A DNA stretch of 64,000 nt from Dictyobacter aurantiacus. GTDB lineage: Bacteria; Chloroflexota; Ktedonobacteria; Ktedonobacterales; Ktedonobacteraceae. The DNA is taken from the NCBI RefSeq assembly GCF_003967515.1, contig NZ_BIFQ01000001.1:6014001-6078000 (forward strand), in the 5' to 3' direction. A model generated the notes under the pieces. It saw only the letters and a list, made by a program, of their open reading frames with translations. It searched no databases and was not told the origin of the DNA. Positions 43,592 to 52,997 of the stretch are shown piece after piece. Every line of letters starts with the position of its first letter. The stretch's first letter is position 1. Position numbers and translations under genes: made by a program.

Positions 43592-44416
43592 TGTGGTTGA
43601 GATTTACCCATTGAACCCTCCCATTGGAGGTATATCAGATTTCTCTTCTCTGACTCTCAAATGCGGGGAAATTCCATGTCGTAAAAAATTGTGTGCCGGA
43701 GGCAAAAGTACTCAGAGCGTGTGATGATCTTTTATTGGAGAAAACAGCATTGATGAGAGAGACGAGTGTCCTGCAAGCTTGCTGCAAAATACCACCGCAC
43801 TGGCTGCAGTGCAACGTCACAAGTTACGCCAAGTTCCGCCAGTGTCACCGGACCGCTCCGCCCCCAGTGCTGCGTTTGATTCCTGAGCCTGATATGGCTC
43901 CCGAAGGGGACGATTCTCTGTAAAGAAGAGAGGATCGCCCCCTTTTCTGCATTGAGCCAGGCATTGTGCCAGTGAAGCGCGACAAAGGCGAGGAAGCGGC
44001 AAATGCAATAGCAACATATGGCATTCACCGGCTGATAGCATGCTCGATCTTTACGAAACATCTGCTCACCGCGCACCAAAGGTTCTCCACCATGATATTT
44101 GTCATGGGCAAATCTGGAGAGATTTCACTTCTCCTTCTGTTCATGCACGGGTACACTTGGGCGTAGGAGCAGGCGCTCCATCGAAACGAAGCGTTGAAGG
44201 AGGAGCGAGGCATGATGAGTTCCTACATCGTTCTGTGGACCGCCTTTTATGTCGATAGTACTCGTCGCATCTCATTGCCCAATCACCTTCCACCGCTCAC
44301 GCTGTGGGTGCCTTCCTGCCAGATCGATTTTCCATTTCTCGTGCTGTCCCTCCCTCGCTTTGCTCGTGCTTGGGTTGCACCATCCACGAGATCAAGCATG
44401 GAAAGAAGGAAATACT
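43592..44416. other. Gene-poor boundary region right of the cluster
   Basis: Several short ORFs overlap here on both strands without recognised domains. It holds 43810-43828, similar to one arm of the palindrome at 2877-2915, flanked by a CACTGGC/GCCAGTG inverted repeat (43798-43804, 43838-43844). It may be degenerate mobile-element sequence at the cluster edge. Confidence 0.5.
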
Positions 44417-47149
44417 ATGAGTAGACAGAGCCAGGCCTTCCCGTCGAACGATAGAAGCCAACCTGATGCCGATGTTCTCGTTGCCCCCCTGGAGACACTT
44501 GACCGAACAACCCTTCCACTCGCTGGTGGAAAGGCTGCCAATCTGGGGGAATTGATCCAGGCAGGTTTGCGCGTCCCGGCGGGCTTCTGCGTCACCACGA
44601 CTGCCTATGAGCGGATCGCAGCTCATGCGGGGCTTCACACCCAGCTTTTAGAGCTGGCGTCTGTTTCCCGTGAGGGCCGCGCAGAAAGACTCGTCGAACT
44701 GGCAATCGCCATCCGCACGGCCTTGAGAGAGACTTCTCTGCCACCAGAGGTGGTCGAAGCCATCACGAAATCCTATCAGGCCCTCTCCGACGGCTCGCCC
44801 ATTCCGGTTGCCGTTCGTTCCTCCGCGACGACCGAAGATCTGCCCGATGCCTCTTTCGCAGGTCAGCAGGAAACCTTTCTCAACGTGATCGGCATCGATG
44901 CGGTGCTCTCTGCTGTCCACCAGTGTTTTGTCTCGCTCTGGACAGATCGTGCGATAGCGTACCGAGCTAGTCTCGGCATTGGTCCACAAAGCGTGCGCCT
45001 GGCGGTCGTGGTGCAGAGGATGGTGGTGCCCGAGGTGGCTGGTGTCCTTTTTACTGCTAATCCCCTCACTGGGAAACGGCGAGAGGCCGTCATCGAGGCC
45101 AATCCGAATCTGGGTGAGGCTGTGGTTTCCGGTATCACCAACCCAGATCACGTTGTCGTCCGAACGAGGACGGGTGAGATCATCGAACGGCGTCTGGGCG
45201 AGAAACAGGTCGTGATCCAGGCCAATGCCTCTGGTGGGACACGCACGATCGAGGCGCGTTCCTCTCACCCGCATTTCTGTCTTTCTGATGAGCAGATCCA
45301 CACGCTCTCAGCTCTTGGAGCGCGCGTTGAGGCGCTCTATGGGACACCACAGGATATCGAGTGGGCCCTTGATGCCGCAGGCTCCATCTTCCTGCTCCAG
45401 GCACGACCCATTACGACACTTTTCCCCCTTCCGGCGGGCGCTCCATCCTCCGATGAGGAGCTACGTGTCTATCTGGCCTTTGGCGTTCAACAAGGCACCT
45501 ATCGCCCTTTCACGCCGCTGGGTACATCCAGCTGGCGGCTCCTTACATCCGGACTGCTCACGCTCATCGGTCATCCCCCTGCCGATCCGTTATCCGGCCC
45601 CAGCTTTGTGCAAGAGGCCGCCAGCCGTCCGTTCTTCGAGGTCACGGCGGCGCTCCGCAGCGCCTTTGGTCGTCGTTTCCTCATCGAATCCATGCGCGAG
45701 GCGGAGGTCCATGCAGCCACCAGTTTCGAGCAGCTCACCACCGACCCACGACTGTCGCTGCGGAGGGTTCGCCGGCTTGCCGTTGCCCGCGCCCTCCTGC
45801 TCCTGTTTGCTCGTACCCACCTGCCCTGGTATCTGCTACAAGCTCTTATCGCGCCCCGCGTTGCTACCAGACGGGTGCAGCGTGACATTTCACAGCTCCG
45901 TTCCGGTTTCCAGCTCGACCCAGATGCTCCAGCTCGTGCCCATCTGGCAGAAGCGGAGCGCCTGCTGCTGGAGAGCACCCGTGTGGCCTTTCGTGTCTCA
46001 CCTGTCATGCTAGCTGGCATGCAGAGCTTTGTGCTGGCGAGACGGCTGCTTGGGGATCTGGCTTCGGAGAGTGAGTGTCAGCGCGTCCTGGGTGGCTCAC
46101 CGGCCAATCCCACTACGCAGATGAACCTGGCCCTGTGGAAACTTTCCGAGCTTCTGCAGGCAGATGAGTCGAGCCTGCACCTGCTTACGACGGCGCCCCC
46201 TGCACATCTGGCCCAGGACTATCAGCTGGGACAACTCCCCGCGCTCTTGCAAGAAGGGATGACGCATTTCCTGCAGGAGTACGGCCACCAGAGCATCTGC
46301 GACCTGGACCTGGGGATGCCGCGTTGGTCAGAGGACCCGACCTATGTGTTTGATCTCCTTACCGGATACCTCCAGTTGCCGGAAAGCGCACACACGCCAG
46401 ATCTTCAACTGCAACGGGCTGGGGATGCTGCATCTGCCATGATCGAGACACTTTCACAACGTACCAAGCGTCAGCATTGGTTGCGCGGATGGTTGGTGCG
46501 CTTGTTGCTCATCCGTGCTCATGCGCTTGCTGGTTTCCGCGAGATGACGCGCTTTGTCCTTGGGTTGCGGCTTGCCCAGGCCCGCTCTCTGCTTCTGCCT
46601 GTCGGGGAAGCACTTCGGCAAGCAGGGAGGCTCGGAAAGGCCGCTGATGTCTTCTTTCTGACCTTCCCCGAAATCCATGCGGCCCTTGGGGGAACTGACC
46701 AGCGAGCGACCGTCGCGGCGCGACGAACGACCTTTGATCGGGAACTGAAACGGCGGCATATTCCCCTGGTCCTGCTCTCCGATGGGACCGAACCGGCATT
46801 GGTGCGACCGTCTGAGCGGGAAGGAGCGGCCCTGCGGGGAACGCCTGCCTCCCCAGGCCGGGTGACGGCTCCGGCACGCGTGATTCTCGACCCCGAAGCG
46901 GCTCAGCTCGCAGCAGGGGAGATCCTGGTTGCTCCCTCAACCGATCCTGGGTGGACCCCCTTGTTTCTCAAAGCCGCAGGGCTGGTGATGGAGGCAGGAG
47001 GAGCCATGGCACACGGGGCGATTGTGGCCCGCGAATATGGCCTTCCCGCTGTCGTCGGGGTAGCTGGCGCGACAGAACGGATTACGACTGGCAGCCTTCT
47101 GACGCTTGACGGCAGCGCGGGAATCGTCACCATTGAGTCCAGGGAGTGA
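44417..47149 (+). CDS. PEP synthase/rifampin phosphotransferase-like protein
   Basis: A 910-residue protein with the three-part build of this family. The N-terminal ATP-grasp part begins LAGGKAANLGELIQAGLRVPAGF and includes VAVRSSATTEDLPDASFAGQQETFLNV. The middle region is variable. The C-terminal swivelling phospho-His domain has GGAMAHGAIVAREYGLPAVVG (His866). The fold is shared by PEP synthase and rifampin phosphotransferase. The length (about 910) and the unusual middle make the antibiotic/small-molecule phosphotransferase type at least as likely as PEP synthase. ATG 44417 follows AAGAAGGAAA. It is just outside the regulated cluster. Confidence 0.8.
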   Translation: MSRQSQAFPSNDRSQPDADVLVAPLETLDRTTLPLAGGKAANLGELIQAGLRVPAGFCVTTTAYERIAAHAGLHTQLLELASVSREGRAERLVELAIAIRTALRETSLPPEVVEAITKSYQALSDGSPIPVAVRSSATTEDLPDASFAGQQETFLNVIGIDAVLSAVHQCFVSLWTDRAIAYRASLGIGPQSVRLAVVVQRMVVPEVAGVLFTANPLTGKRREAVIEANPNLGEAVVSGITNPDHVVVRTRTGEIIERRLGEKQVVIQANASGGTRTIEARSSHPHFCLSDEQIHTLSALGARVEALYGTPQDIEWALDAAGSIFLLQARPITTLFPLPAGAPSSDEELRVYLAFGVQQGTYRPFTPLGTSSWRLLTSGLLTLIGHPPADPLSGPSFVQEAASRPFFEVTAALRSAFGRRFLIESMREAEVHAATSFEQLTTDPRLSLRRVRRLAVARALLLLFARTHLPWYLLQALIAPRVATRRVQRDISQLRSGFQLDPDAPARAHLAEAERLLLESTRVAFRVSPVMLAGMQSFVLARRLLGDLASESECQRVLGGSPANPTTQMNLALWKLSELLQADESSLHLLTTAPPAHLAQDYQLGQLPALLQEGMTHFLQEYGHQSICDLDLGMPRWSEDPTYVFDLLTGYLQLPESAHTPDLQLQRAGDAASAMIETLSQRTKRQHWLRGWLVRLLLIRAHALAGFREMTRFVLGLRLAQARSLLLPVGEALRQAGRLGKAADVFFLTFPEIHAALGGTDQRATVAARRTTFDRELKRRHIPLVLLSDGTEPALVRPSEREGAALRGTPASPGRVTAPARVILDPEAAQLAAGEILVAPSTDPGWTPLFLKAAGLVMEAGGAMAHGAIVAREYGLPAVVGVAGATERITTGSLLTLDGSAGIVTIESRE

Positions 47150-47230
47150 GCCAGGCCACCCCTGCTCTCTGCAGTGGTACAATGAGGGTGTGAACAAGGG
47201 AAGGTCGAGTGCAGGCAACAGGAGGAAGAC

Positions 47231-48502
47231 ATGCACATCAGCCAGGGTCAGCAAACAAGAGAACACGCCATGAACGCTGAAGGTCCTGGGGGCACCACGT
47301 TTTCAGAGGATGTGATTACTTCGAGTGGGATCACCTTCCATCTCTGGCGGCTCTACCAGCATGCCTGGCTTGTGTGCCTCTTCTTTCCGCTGCTGGCGCT
47401 GGTTCGCGAGCCCCTCGCCACCTGGCGTCTCGTCTTGGGCCTGGTGTTCCTCCTGGGGTTCGCGGTCAGTTATACCTGGCTGATGTGGCCCCATCCCGCC
47501 AGTCGGAAAGCATCTGCGTGGGCAGGCTCCTGGCTCTCACTCCTCCTCTTTGCCACCCTCTCGCTCCTGGTGCTCGCGTTCACGCTCACCTATGGTCTGT
47601 CCTTTCTCTGGCTCTTGATTGGCGTGAGTGCTCTTGCCGGAGTGCTGTTCCCGATGCGCAGCGCGTTTGCCATTATCGTGATCTTCACGCTCCTCCCACT
47701 CTTCCTTACGGTAGGGATGACAGGAGGTCTGGCAGGCGTGGATTGGTGGTGGCTCATCGCGCTCATGCTGCTGGTGCGAGGACTGGGTCTGGACATGATG
47801 GGAGTGGCTCGCATGGGCAGGGCCATTCAGGAACTGCATACCGCACGTCGAGAGCTGGCCCGCCTGGCGGTCATCGAAGAGCGCGAGCGCCTCGCCCGCG
47901 ATTTGCATGACCTGTTGGGGCAGGCCCTTTCCATGATCTCCCTCAAAAGCGAACTTGCCTCCTGCCTGATTGAGGAAGATCCCAAACGCTGTGCTCAGGA
48001 ACTCTCCGAGATCGAACACGTGTCGCGAAAGACGCTGCGCGAAGTGCGTGAGGCCGTGGCTGGATATCGACAGCCGACCCTGATCAGCGAACTGGAGGGA
48101 GCCCGGCAACTCTTAGAGGCAGCAGGGATTCAGGCACAGATTGAATCTCTCCAACCACCCCTGCCGCCTACGCTGGATGCCGTACTCGCCTGGACGGTGC
48201 GCGAAGGGGTAACGAACCTGATCCGCCATAGTCGTGCACAGCAATGCTGCATTCACCTGAAACACAAGAACGGGAGAGTCAGCGCCGAAATCCTCAACGA
48301 TGGCGGGGAACGGAGGACGGAAGAAAGACCTCCTCAGAGGGGCTCTGGCCTGGCCGGTCTGCAGAAGCGGATATCACCACTGGGGGGAACGCTGGAGGCT
48401 GGTCCATATCTCCTCCAGGGTAAACAACACTTTCGCCTCTATGTGGAACTGCCGTTTGAGACCAGACGAGAAGCATGGGTTGCGGAGGGAGATGGCTCAT
48501 GA
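47231..48502 (+). CDS. NarL/DesK-type sensor histidine kinase
   Basis: A 423-residue membrane kinase. About five to six N-terminal TM helices are followed by a HisKA_3 dimerisation domain (ERERLARDLHDLLGQALSMISLKSELA, His226) and an HATPase domain (REGVTNLIRHS as the N-box; GSGLAGLQKRISPLGG as the G-box). The signal sensed is not evident. AGGAGGA precedes the ATG. Its stop overlaps the regulator start by ATGA. Confidence 0.88.
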   Translation: MHISQGQQTREHAMNAEGPGGTTFSEDVITSSGITFHLWRLYQHAWLVCLFFPLLALVREPLATWRLVLGLVFLLGFAVSYTWLMWPHPASRKASAWAGSWLSLLLFATLSLLVLAFTLTYGLSFLWLLIGVSALAGVLFPMRSAFAIIVIFTLLPLFLTVGMTGGLAGVDWWWLIALMLLVRGLGLDMMGVARMGRAIQELHTARRELARLAVIEERERLARDLHDLLGQALSMISLKSELASCLIEEDPKRCAQELSEIEHVSRKTLREVREAVAGYRQPTLISELEGARQLLEAAGIQAQIESLQPPLPPTLDAVLAWTVREGVTNLIRHSRAQQCCIHLKHKNGRVSAEILNDGGERRTEERPPQRGSGLAGLQKRISPLGGTLEAGPYLLQGKQHFRLYVELPFETRREAWVAEGDGS

Positions 48503-49104
48503 TCCGAGTGTTGCTCGCAGAGGACCAGGCGATGGTGCGTGGAGCGCTCTCTGCTCTGCTGAGTCGAGAGAAAGATATCGAGGTGGTCGCGGAGGTGGGA
48601 CGAGGCGATGAAGTCGTACACATGGCGCTGATGACGCAGCCAAATGTTGCCTTGCTCGATATTGAGATGCCGGGTCTTGATGGACTCGCAGCAGCACAGG
48701 CGCTGCACGATGCTCTGCCCAACTGTCGGAGTGTCATCCTGACCACCTTTGGACGTAGCGGCTATTTGCGTCGGGCCATGGAGAGTGGCGCAGTCGGGTT
48801 TCTCCTCAAAGATGCGCCGGCCGCGGACTTAGCGATCGCGCTTCGGCGCGTGATGGCAGGCGAGCGCGTAGTTGATCCTGACCTGGCTCTGTCCGCGCTC
48901 TCTGAGGGGAATAATCCGCTCACCAACCGGGAGCGAGAAGTGCTGGTCGCTGCTCTCCCCGGCCTCAGCCATGCCGAGATCGCCGCACGCCTTTCTTTAT
49001 CCGAGGGGACCGTACGCAATCACATTTCCGCAGCGATGCAGAAATTAGGGGCACGCAATCGGATGGAGGCGGCGCGGTTGGCTGAACAAAAGGGATGGTT
49101 GTGA
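48499..49104 (+). CDS. NarL/LuxR-type response regulator
   Basis: A 201-residue regulator. The receiver domain has LLAEDQAMVRGAL, the phospho-Asp in VALLDIEMPGLDG and the C-terminal LKDAPA Lys. The LuxR-type HTH is LTNREREVLVAALPGLSHAEIAARLSLSEGTVRNHISAAMQKLGA. It is coupled to the kinase by overlapping stop/start, and an in-frame ATG 24 nt earlier lies within the kinase and is less likely. Confidence 0.9.
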   Translation: MIRVLLAEDQAMVRGALSALLSREKDIEVVAEVGRGDEVVHMALMTQPNVALLDIEMPGLDGLAAAQALHDALPNCRSVILTTFGRSGYLRRAMESGAVGFLLKDAPAADLAIALRRVMAGERVVDPDLALSALSEGNNPLTNREREVLVAALPGLSHAEIAARLSLSEGTVRNHISAAMQKLGARNRMEAARLAEQKGWL

Positions 49105-49244
49105 AAGGCTGAAGCGTTCCGAATGTGGCGTATCTCGCTGCTCTTGATGCCGTCGATGCGCACGGGCGGGCGCTGCCCACCCGCGTCATCTCCCACGCCG
49201 TCGTAATGGGCTCCGATGGGAATGGGAGGCATGAGAAGCAGGTT

Positions 49245-50054
49245 TCATACCCTGTGGTGCTCCACGCTAGCGGGCTGCTGTTGTTGATACCGATGCTCTA
49301 CAAGTGTTAAAAAGTAGCGGATCCGGGTGGCGAGCTGCGTGGCTGTGTGTTCGAAGGCCTGGTAGCGTTGTTCCGGGGTTCCTTCTGCCTGGACAGGATC
49401 GGGAAAGCTCCAGTGGATGAGCTCCGTGTTATCTGGCCAGGTGGGGCATGACTCGCGCACCCGATCACAGACCGTAATGACATAGTCAAAATGCTGATCG
49501 CCCAGTTCATCGATATGCTTGGAACGAAGGCGGCTATGATCAACATGCAGGGACGCTAATACCTGCATAGTAGCAGGGTGGATACCGGCCGGCTCCGTGC
49601 CTGCACTGGCGACCTCAACGCGCCCACTGCTCATCTGCCGCAACAGGGCTTCCGCCAGCAGGGAACGTGCGCTATTGTGGGTGCAGAGGAACAGAACGCG
49701 GAGTGGTCGTTCCGGGATTGGCCACTGTTGCGGATCAGATGGCACCTCCAGGCTCCCAATTGCTGGATGTAAGACGCTGCCTGCGCTCAGATAGAGCACG
49801 CGCAGCGCTTCGAGATCAAGGCTATAGTATAGCGATCGCTCATCCGCGCTGCTGCGCCGCTCTGTGACCAGATGGTGTTCACGCAGTTTCCGCAAATGGT
49901 ACGAGACAACATTCTGGGGTTCATGGAAGTCTTGAATGATTTCTTGCACGCTCCGATCACTATGCGCCAGGGTCGTTACAATGTTCCAGCGGAGCTCATG
50001 TGCCAGGACTTTCAAGAATTCGGGGACGTGTGGTGTCGAATGTGTTGTGTTCAT
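49245..50054 (-). CDS. ArsR-ArsC fusion: HTH regulator plus arsenate-reductase domain
   Basis: A 269-residue fusion. Residues about 10-90 form an ArsR-type winged helix (VQEIIQDFHEPQNVVSYHLRKLREHHLV). Residues about 125-255 form a low-molecular-weight-phosphatase-type arsenate reductase with LFLCTHNSARSLLAEALL (C-x5-R) and further Cys in VITVCDRVRESCPTW for the thiol relay. Regulators of this type normally sense As(III) with Cys residues. None is obvious in the HTH, so sensing may use the ArsC part (inference). Start at ATG 50054 with GGGAGAA upstream. It lies downstream of the aquaporin and second ArsC on the same strand. Confidence 0.85.
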   Translation of the reverse strand: MNTTHSTPHVPEFLKVLAHELRWNIVTTLAHSDRSVQEIIQDFHEPQNVVSYHLRKLREHHLVTERRSSADERSLYYSLDLEALRVLYLSAGSVLHPAIGSLEVPSDPQQWPIPERPLRVLFLCTHNSARSLLAEALLRQMSSGRVEVASAGTEPAGIHPATMQVLASLHVDHSRLRSKHIDELGDQHFDYVITVCDRVRESCPTWPDNTELIHWSFPDPVQAEGTPEQRYQAFEHTATQLATRIRYFLTLVEHRYQQQQPASVEHHRV

Positions 50055-50177
50055 ATTCGTCGTTCTCCCTTTTACTGGCAAGATCTATGAGAAAAGTGCT
50101 GGTGGTACCAGGACGCTTCCTCCGAAGTAAGGCCCAGCTCGAGGTAAGACAGGCACTTTTCTCGCACGATGTGAAGA

Positions 50178-50879
50178 TTAGGCGCGGTCCGGTTTTTTTA
50201 TTGCCTCGATTGGTGTGATGTCGGGCGTCGCTCGTAACCATTGATAGAGAGCCGCACTCAGGCATGTTCCAATGATGGGGGCAATGATATAGACCCATTG
50301 ATCTTGCCAGGCTCCTGCAATCAATGCAGGTCCCAGGGAACGAGCTGGATTCATGGACGCGCCACTAATCGGGCCCCCCCACATGGCATCCAGGGTCACT
50401 GCAGCGCCAATTGCCAGCGCTGCCAGTTGTCCAACGGCTCTGGTATCAGTCGCCACAGAGATAATGACCATCATTAAGACCGCTGACAGGAGCACTTCCA
50501 GGCCAAATGACTGCCAGACGCCACCTGCTGGGATGGTGGCTCCTAATGATGCGATGGGGCCGAAGAGCCCGCGAAGGGCAACGGCCCCGAGCACGGCGCC
50601 CAGGATCTGAGCCAAAATATAGAAAGGGACCTGTCTCCAGGGAAAATGGCGCGTGAGTGCAAAGGCAATGGTGACCGCTGGATTAAAATGTGCGCCAGAG
50701 AGATGACCCGTGGCAGCGATCATGACCATAATAATCAAGCCGAAGGTGAGTGCGACCCCCACATGTGTTAATGTATGGGTCTGGGTATCGACCATGATGG
50801 CACCACAACCAGCGGTAACAAGGGCAAAGGTACCCACACCTTCTGCGACGGCTTTTCGTGGTAAGGATGTCTGCAACAT
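50178..50879 (-). CDS. Aquaporin-family channel (AqpS-like, arsenite efflux)
   Basis: A 233-residue MIP-family channel with six TM helices and both NPA boxes (GAHFNPAVTIAFAL and GASMNPARSLGP). In arsenic operons such channels take the place of ArsB and let arsenite out after reduction. The ATG at 50879 overlaps the stop of the upstream arsenate reductase by one base, so the pair is translationally coupled. An earlier start would extend into that gene. Confidence 0.87.
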   Translation of the reverse strand: MLQTSLPRKAVAEGVGTFALVTAGCGAIMVDTQTHTLTHVGVALTFGLIIMVMIAATGHLSGAHFNPAVTIAFALTRHFPWRQVPFYILAQILGAVLGAVALRGLFGPIASLGATIPAGGVWQSFGLEVLLSAVLMMVIISVATDTRAVGQLAALAIGAAVTLDAMWGGPISGASMNPARSLGPALIAGAWQDQWVYIIAPIIGTCLSAALYQWLRATPDITPIEAIKKPDRA

Positions 50880-51310
50880 CAGGCTACCCCTAAGATAGCA
50901 GGATCCTCGACCCAGGCGCGCAACTGACACTCGATCGCATCACGCACCTGTCGGAATGAGGTAAGTCGTTCTTCCTCTGTTCCCTGAACAGCCGCGGGAT
51001 CGGGGAAGCTCCAATGGATGCGTGTCGCTTTCCCTGGAAATACAGGGCACTGCTCTGCAGCATTGTCGCAGACAGTGATCACGTAATCAAAGGGCTGATC
51101 AAGAAACTCATTGAGATGTTTGGAGCGGTGATGGCTAATATCGATCTGGCATTCAGCCATAGCCTGAATGGCCAGGGGATTAACCCGAGAAGGCGCGGTG
51201 CCTGCACTCTCAACATCCATCTGCTCACCAGCCAGGTGGCGGAGCCAGCCTTCCGCCATTTGGGAACGTGCGGAATTTCCTGTGCACAGGATAAGGACCC
51301 GTTGTTTCAT
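50879..51310 (-). CDS. arsC: Arsenate reductase (thioredoxin-coupled type)
   Basis: A 143-residue LMW-phosphatase-like reductase. The P-loop is LILCTGNSARSQMAEGWL, and the relay Cys lies in VITVCDNAAEQCPVFPGK. The sequence SFPDPAAVQGTEEERL is typical of the thioredoxin-dependent type. First gene of the reductase-aquaporin-fusion set, with the start preceded by AAAGGAAC. Confidence 0.9.
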   Translation of the reverse strand: MKQRVLILCTGNSARSQMAEGWLRHLAGEQMDVESAGTAPSRVNPLAIQAMAECQIDISHHRSKHLNEFLDQPFDYVITVCDNAAEQCPVFPGKATRIHWSFPDPAAVQGTEEERLTSFRQVRDAIECQLRAWVEDPAILGVA

Positions 51311-52048
51311 TGCGTTGTTCCTTTACCTATCAGTATGCTCGTAAAACAAGGCGCTTGTATTGAACATGTAGGTACGAAGCTGGATGAAATTGCTTCGCTG
51401 CGCATTTATTCAAAATATATTGATACAAATATTATTGATGTAATTAAGATACCAGAAAAAAAGCTTCACTGCAAGGCGTAATGCCTTCCTTCTTTCCTGC
51501 TGCGAGAAAAGGAACATGAACACGCTGATCTGATTTCCTGCTGCTGAGATCAGGTATCAGACTATTCTCCTTACTGTTTCTCTCTTCACCTTTTGAAGAA
51601 GCCCTGCTTTCCCGAGTGTTGCGGTATCTTATCCATGTGTAAAAAGACCTTACCGAGGCAGTGCGATCCGGATTTGATCAGCCTTGGTGTCAAGGGCAAG
51701 TGGAAGCTCAGGCCCACCGCCTCAAGCTAATTAAAAGACTGGCTATCGCCGGGTGACCCGAGCGTTCCAACGAAAAGGATGGAGCGTCAATCACAAACGG
51801 GTCTTACGAGTGATGCAAGAAGAATCCTTGTTGTGCCAACCACAAACTCGAAGCATGGGTATGGCGTCTACGAGAATTTGGTCAAAACGGCCAGTATTGA
51901 CGCTCCCAATCAAGTGTGGGATGGGTTCTCTCACCCTGGATTGATACCCAGTCGCACTGGCTGCAGGAGTCAGACTCGATCAAAGCCGATTCCTAAGTAG
52001 TAAAGGCACGAGTTACGACAATACCTATGGAACAGTGAGGTGATTCAT
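51311..52048. other. Intergenic region with transposase remnant
   Basis: Apart from the IS3-family remnant at 51735-51960, no gene could be supported. Confidence 0.5.
51735..51960 (+). pseudogene. IS3-family transposase (OrfB) remnant
   Basis: The frame reading YRRVTRAFQRKGWSVNHKRV followed by LRVMQEESLLCQ is typical of the OrfB region just before the DDE core. It shifts frame after CQP and continues in a second frame as GYGVYENLVKTASIDAPNQVW, the next part of the same protein. Both ends are missing, so it is a short decayed fragment. Confidence 0.75.
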
Positions 52049-52531
52049 ATGCAATGGCTTGCCCGTATCGTAGCCAGTTCAGCACCAGCGGCTACCATTC
52101 TAGTGCGTGTGATTGTTGGAAGTGTTTTTCTCTCCGAAGGGCTACAGAAGTTTCTCTTCCCGGCGCAGCTTGGGGTGGGGCGTTTTGAGAAGATTGGTAT
52201 TCTCTGGCCGCACGTCATGGCCCCCTTCGTGGGGATCGTCGAGATCAGTTGCGGCGTGCTCATCCTTCTGGGTCTGTTCACCAGGCTCGCCGCTCTCCCT
52301 TTGATCATTGACATGCTCGTCGCCATCAGCACCACCAAGCTTCCCCTCCTGATTGAGCACGGTTTCTGGAACATGGCCCACGAAGCACGAATCGATTTCT
52401 CCATGCTCCTGGGATCCATCTTCTTGCTCATCGTGGGAGCGGGAAGCTGGTCCCTTGATGCGCACGCGGCCCAATGGTTCCGAGCCCATTCCCGAACGCG
52501 GCTCCGATTCAGATCAGCACCGTCTCCGTAG
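52049..52531 (+). CDS. DoxX-family membrane protein
   Basis: A 160-residue protein with four TM helices, with the DoxX pattern ILVRVIVGSVFLSEGLQKFLFP at the start and VEISCGVLILLGLFTRLAALPL in the second half. Family members are linked to thiosulfate:quinone or other membrane redox functions, often unknown. GTGAGGTG precedes the ATG. Confidence 0.82.
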   Translation: MQWLARIVASSAPAATILVRVIVGSVFLSEGLQKFLFPAQLGVGRFEKIGILWPHVMAPFVGIVEISCGVLILLGLFTRLAALPLIIDMLVAISTTKLPLLIEHGFWNMAHEARIDFSMLLGSIFLLIVGAGSWSLDAHAAQWFRAHSRTRLRFRSAPSP

Positions 52532-52646
52532 TGGAAGAGTATGCATCATAGGAACGCCCGGGAGATACCATTAGCTCTTGCGATATCGGCAGCCGCTATC
52601 GTATACTGATAATGGATTTGTTGTTTGTTTGAGAAAGGGCGTGATC

Positions 52647-52997
52647 ATGATTCTCCGTGATTTAGAGCTGGGCGCGATGCAAGCGCACATCCTCTATCAT
52701 GCGACCATCGAGCCGATCTATGGCAGTTGGATGGCCGGCGAACTGGCTCACCACGGATATACGATCAGTTATGGGACGCTGTATCCCATGCTCCATCGCA
52801 TGCAGCAGGAAGGGCTCCTGGCGTGTGAAGAACGACGTGAAGGTAGTCAGCTGCGCAAGTACTATCGCGCGACCGAACAGGGGGTACGCGACCTTGAGCA
52901 GATACGCCAGCGCATCCGCGAACTCTACCAGGAACTGGTCCTGGAAAAGCCAGGCGCTTCATCAGAGCATCCTTCATCAAGATATGGAGAGGCATAA
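52647..52997 (+). CDS. PadR-family transcriptional regulator
   Basis: A 116-residue winged-helix protein with the PadR core: PIYGSWMAGELAHHGYTISYGTLYPMLHRMQQEGLL followed by YYRATEQG and a C-terminal dimerisation helix. The start at 52647 is at an ATG just before the fold. It overlaps the phosphate transporter by one base (TAATG), so it probably controls that gene. Confidence 0.85.
   Translation: MILRDLELGAMQAHILYHATIEPIYGSWMAGELAHHGYTISYGTLYPMLHRMQQEGLLACEERREGSQLRKYYRATEQGVRDLEQIRQRIRELYQELVLEKPGASSEHPSSRYGEA

Noticed and set aside
43732-44079. 115-residue minus-strand ORF right of the cluster
   Set aside because: No recognised domain, no ribosome binding site, and overlapping ORFs on both strands look equally random.
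51014-51481. 155-residue ORF opposite arsC
   Set aside because: Antisense shadow of the arsenate reductase gene, with a low-complexity tail.
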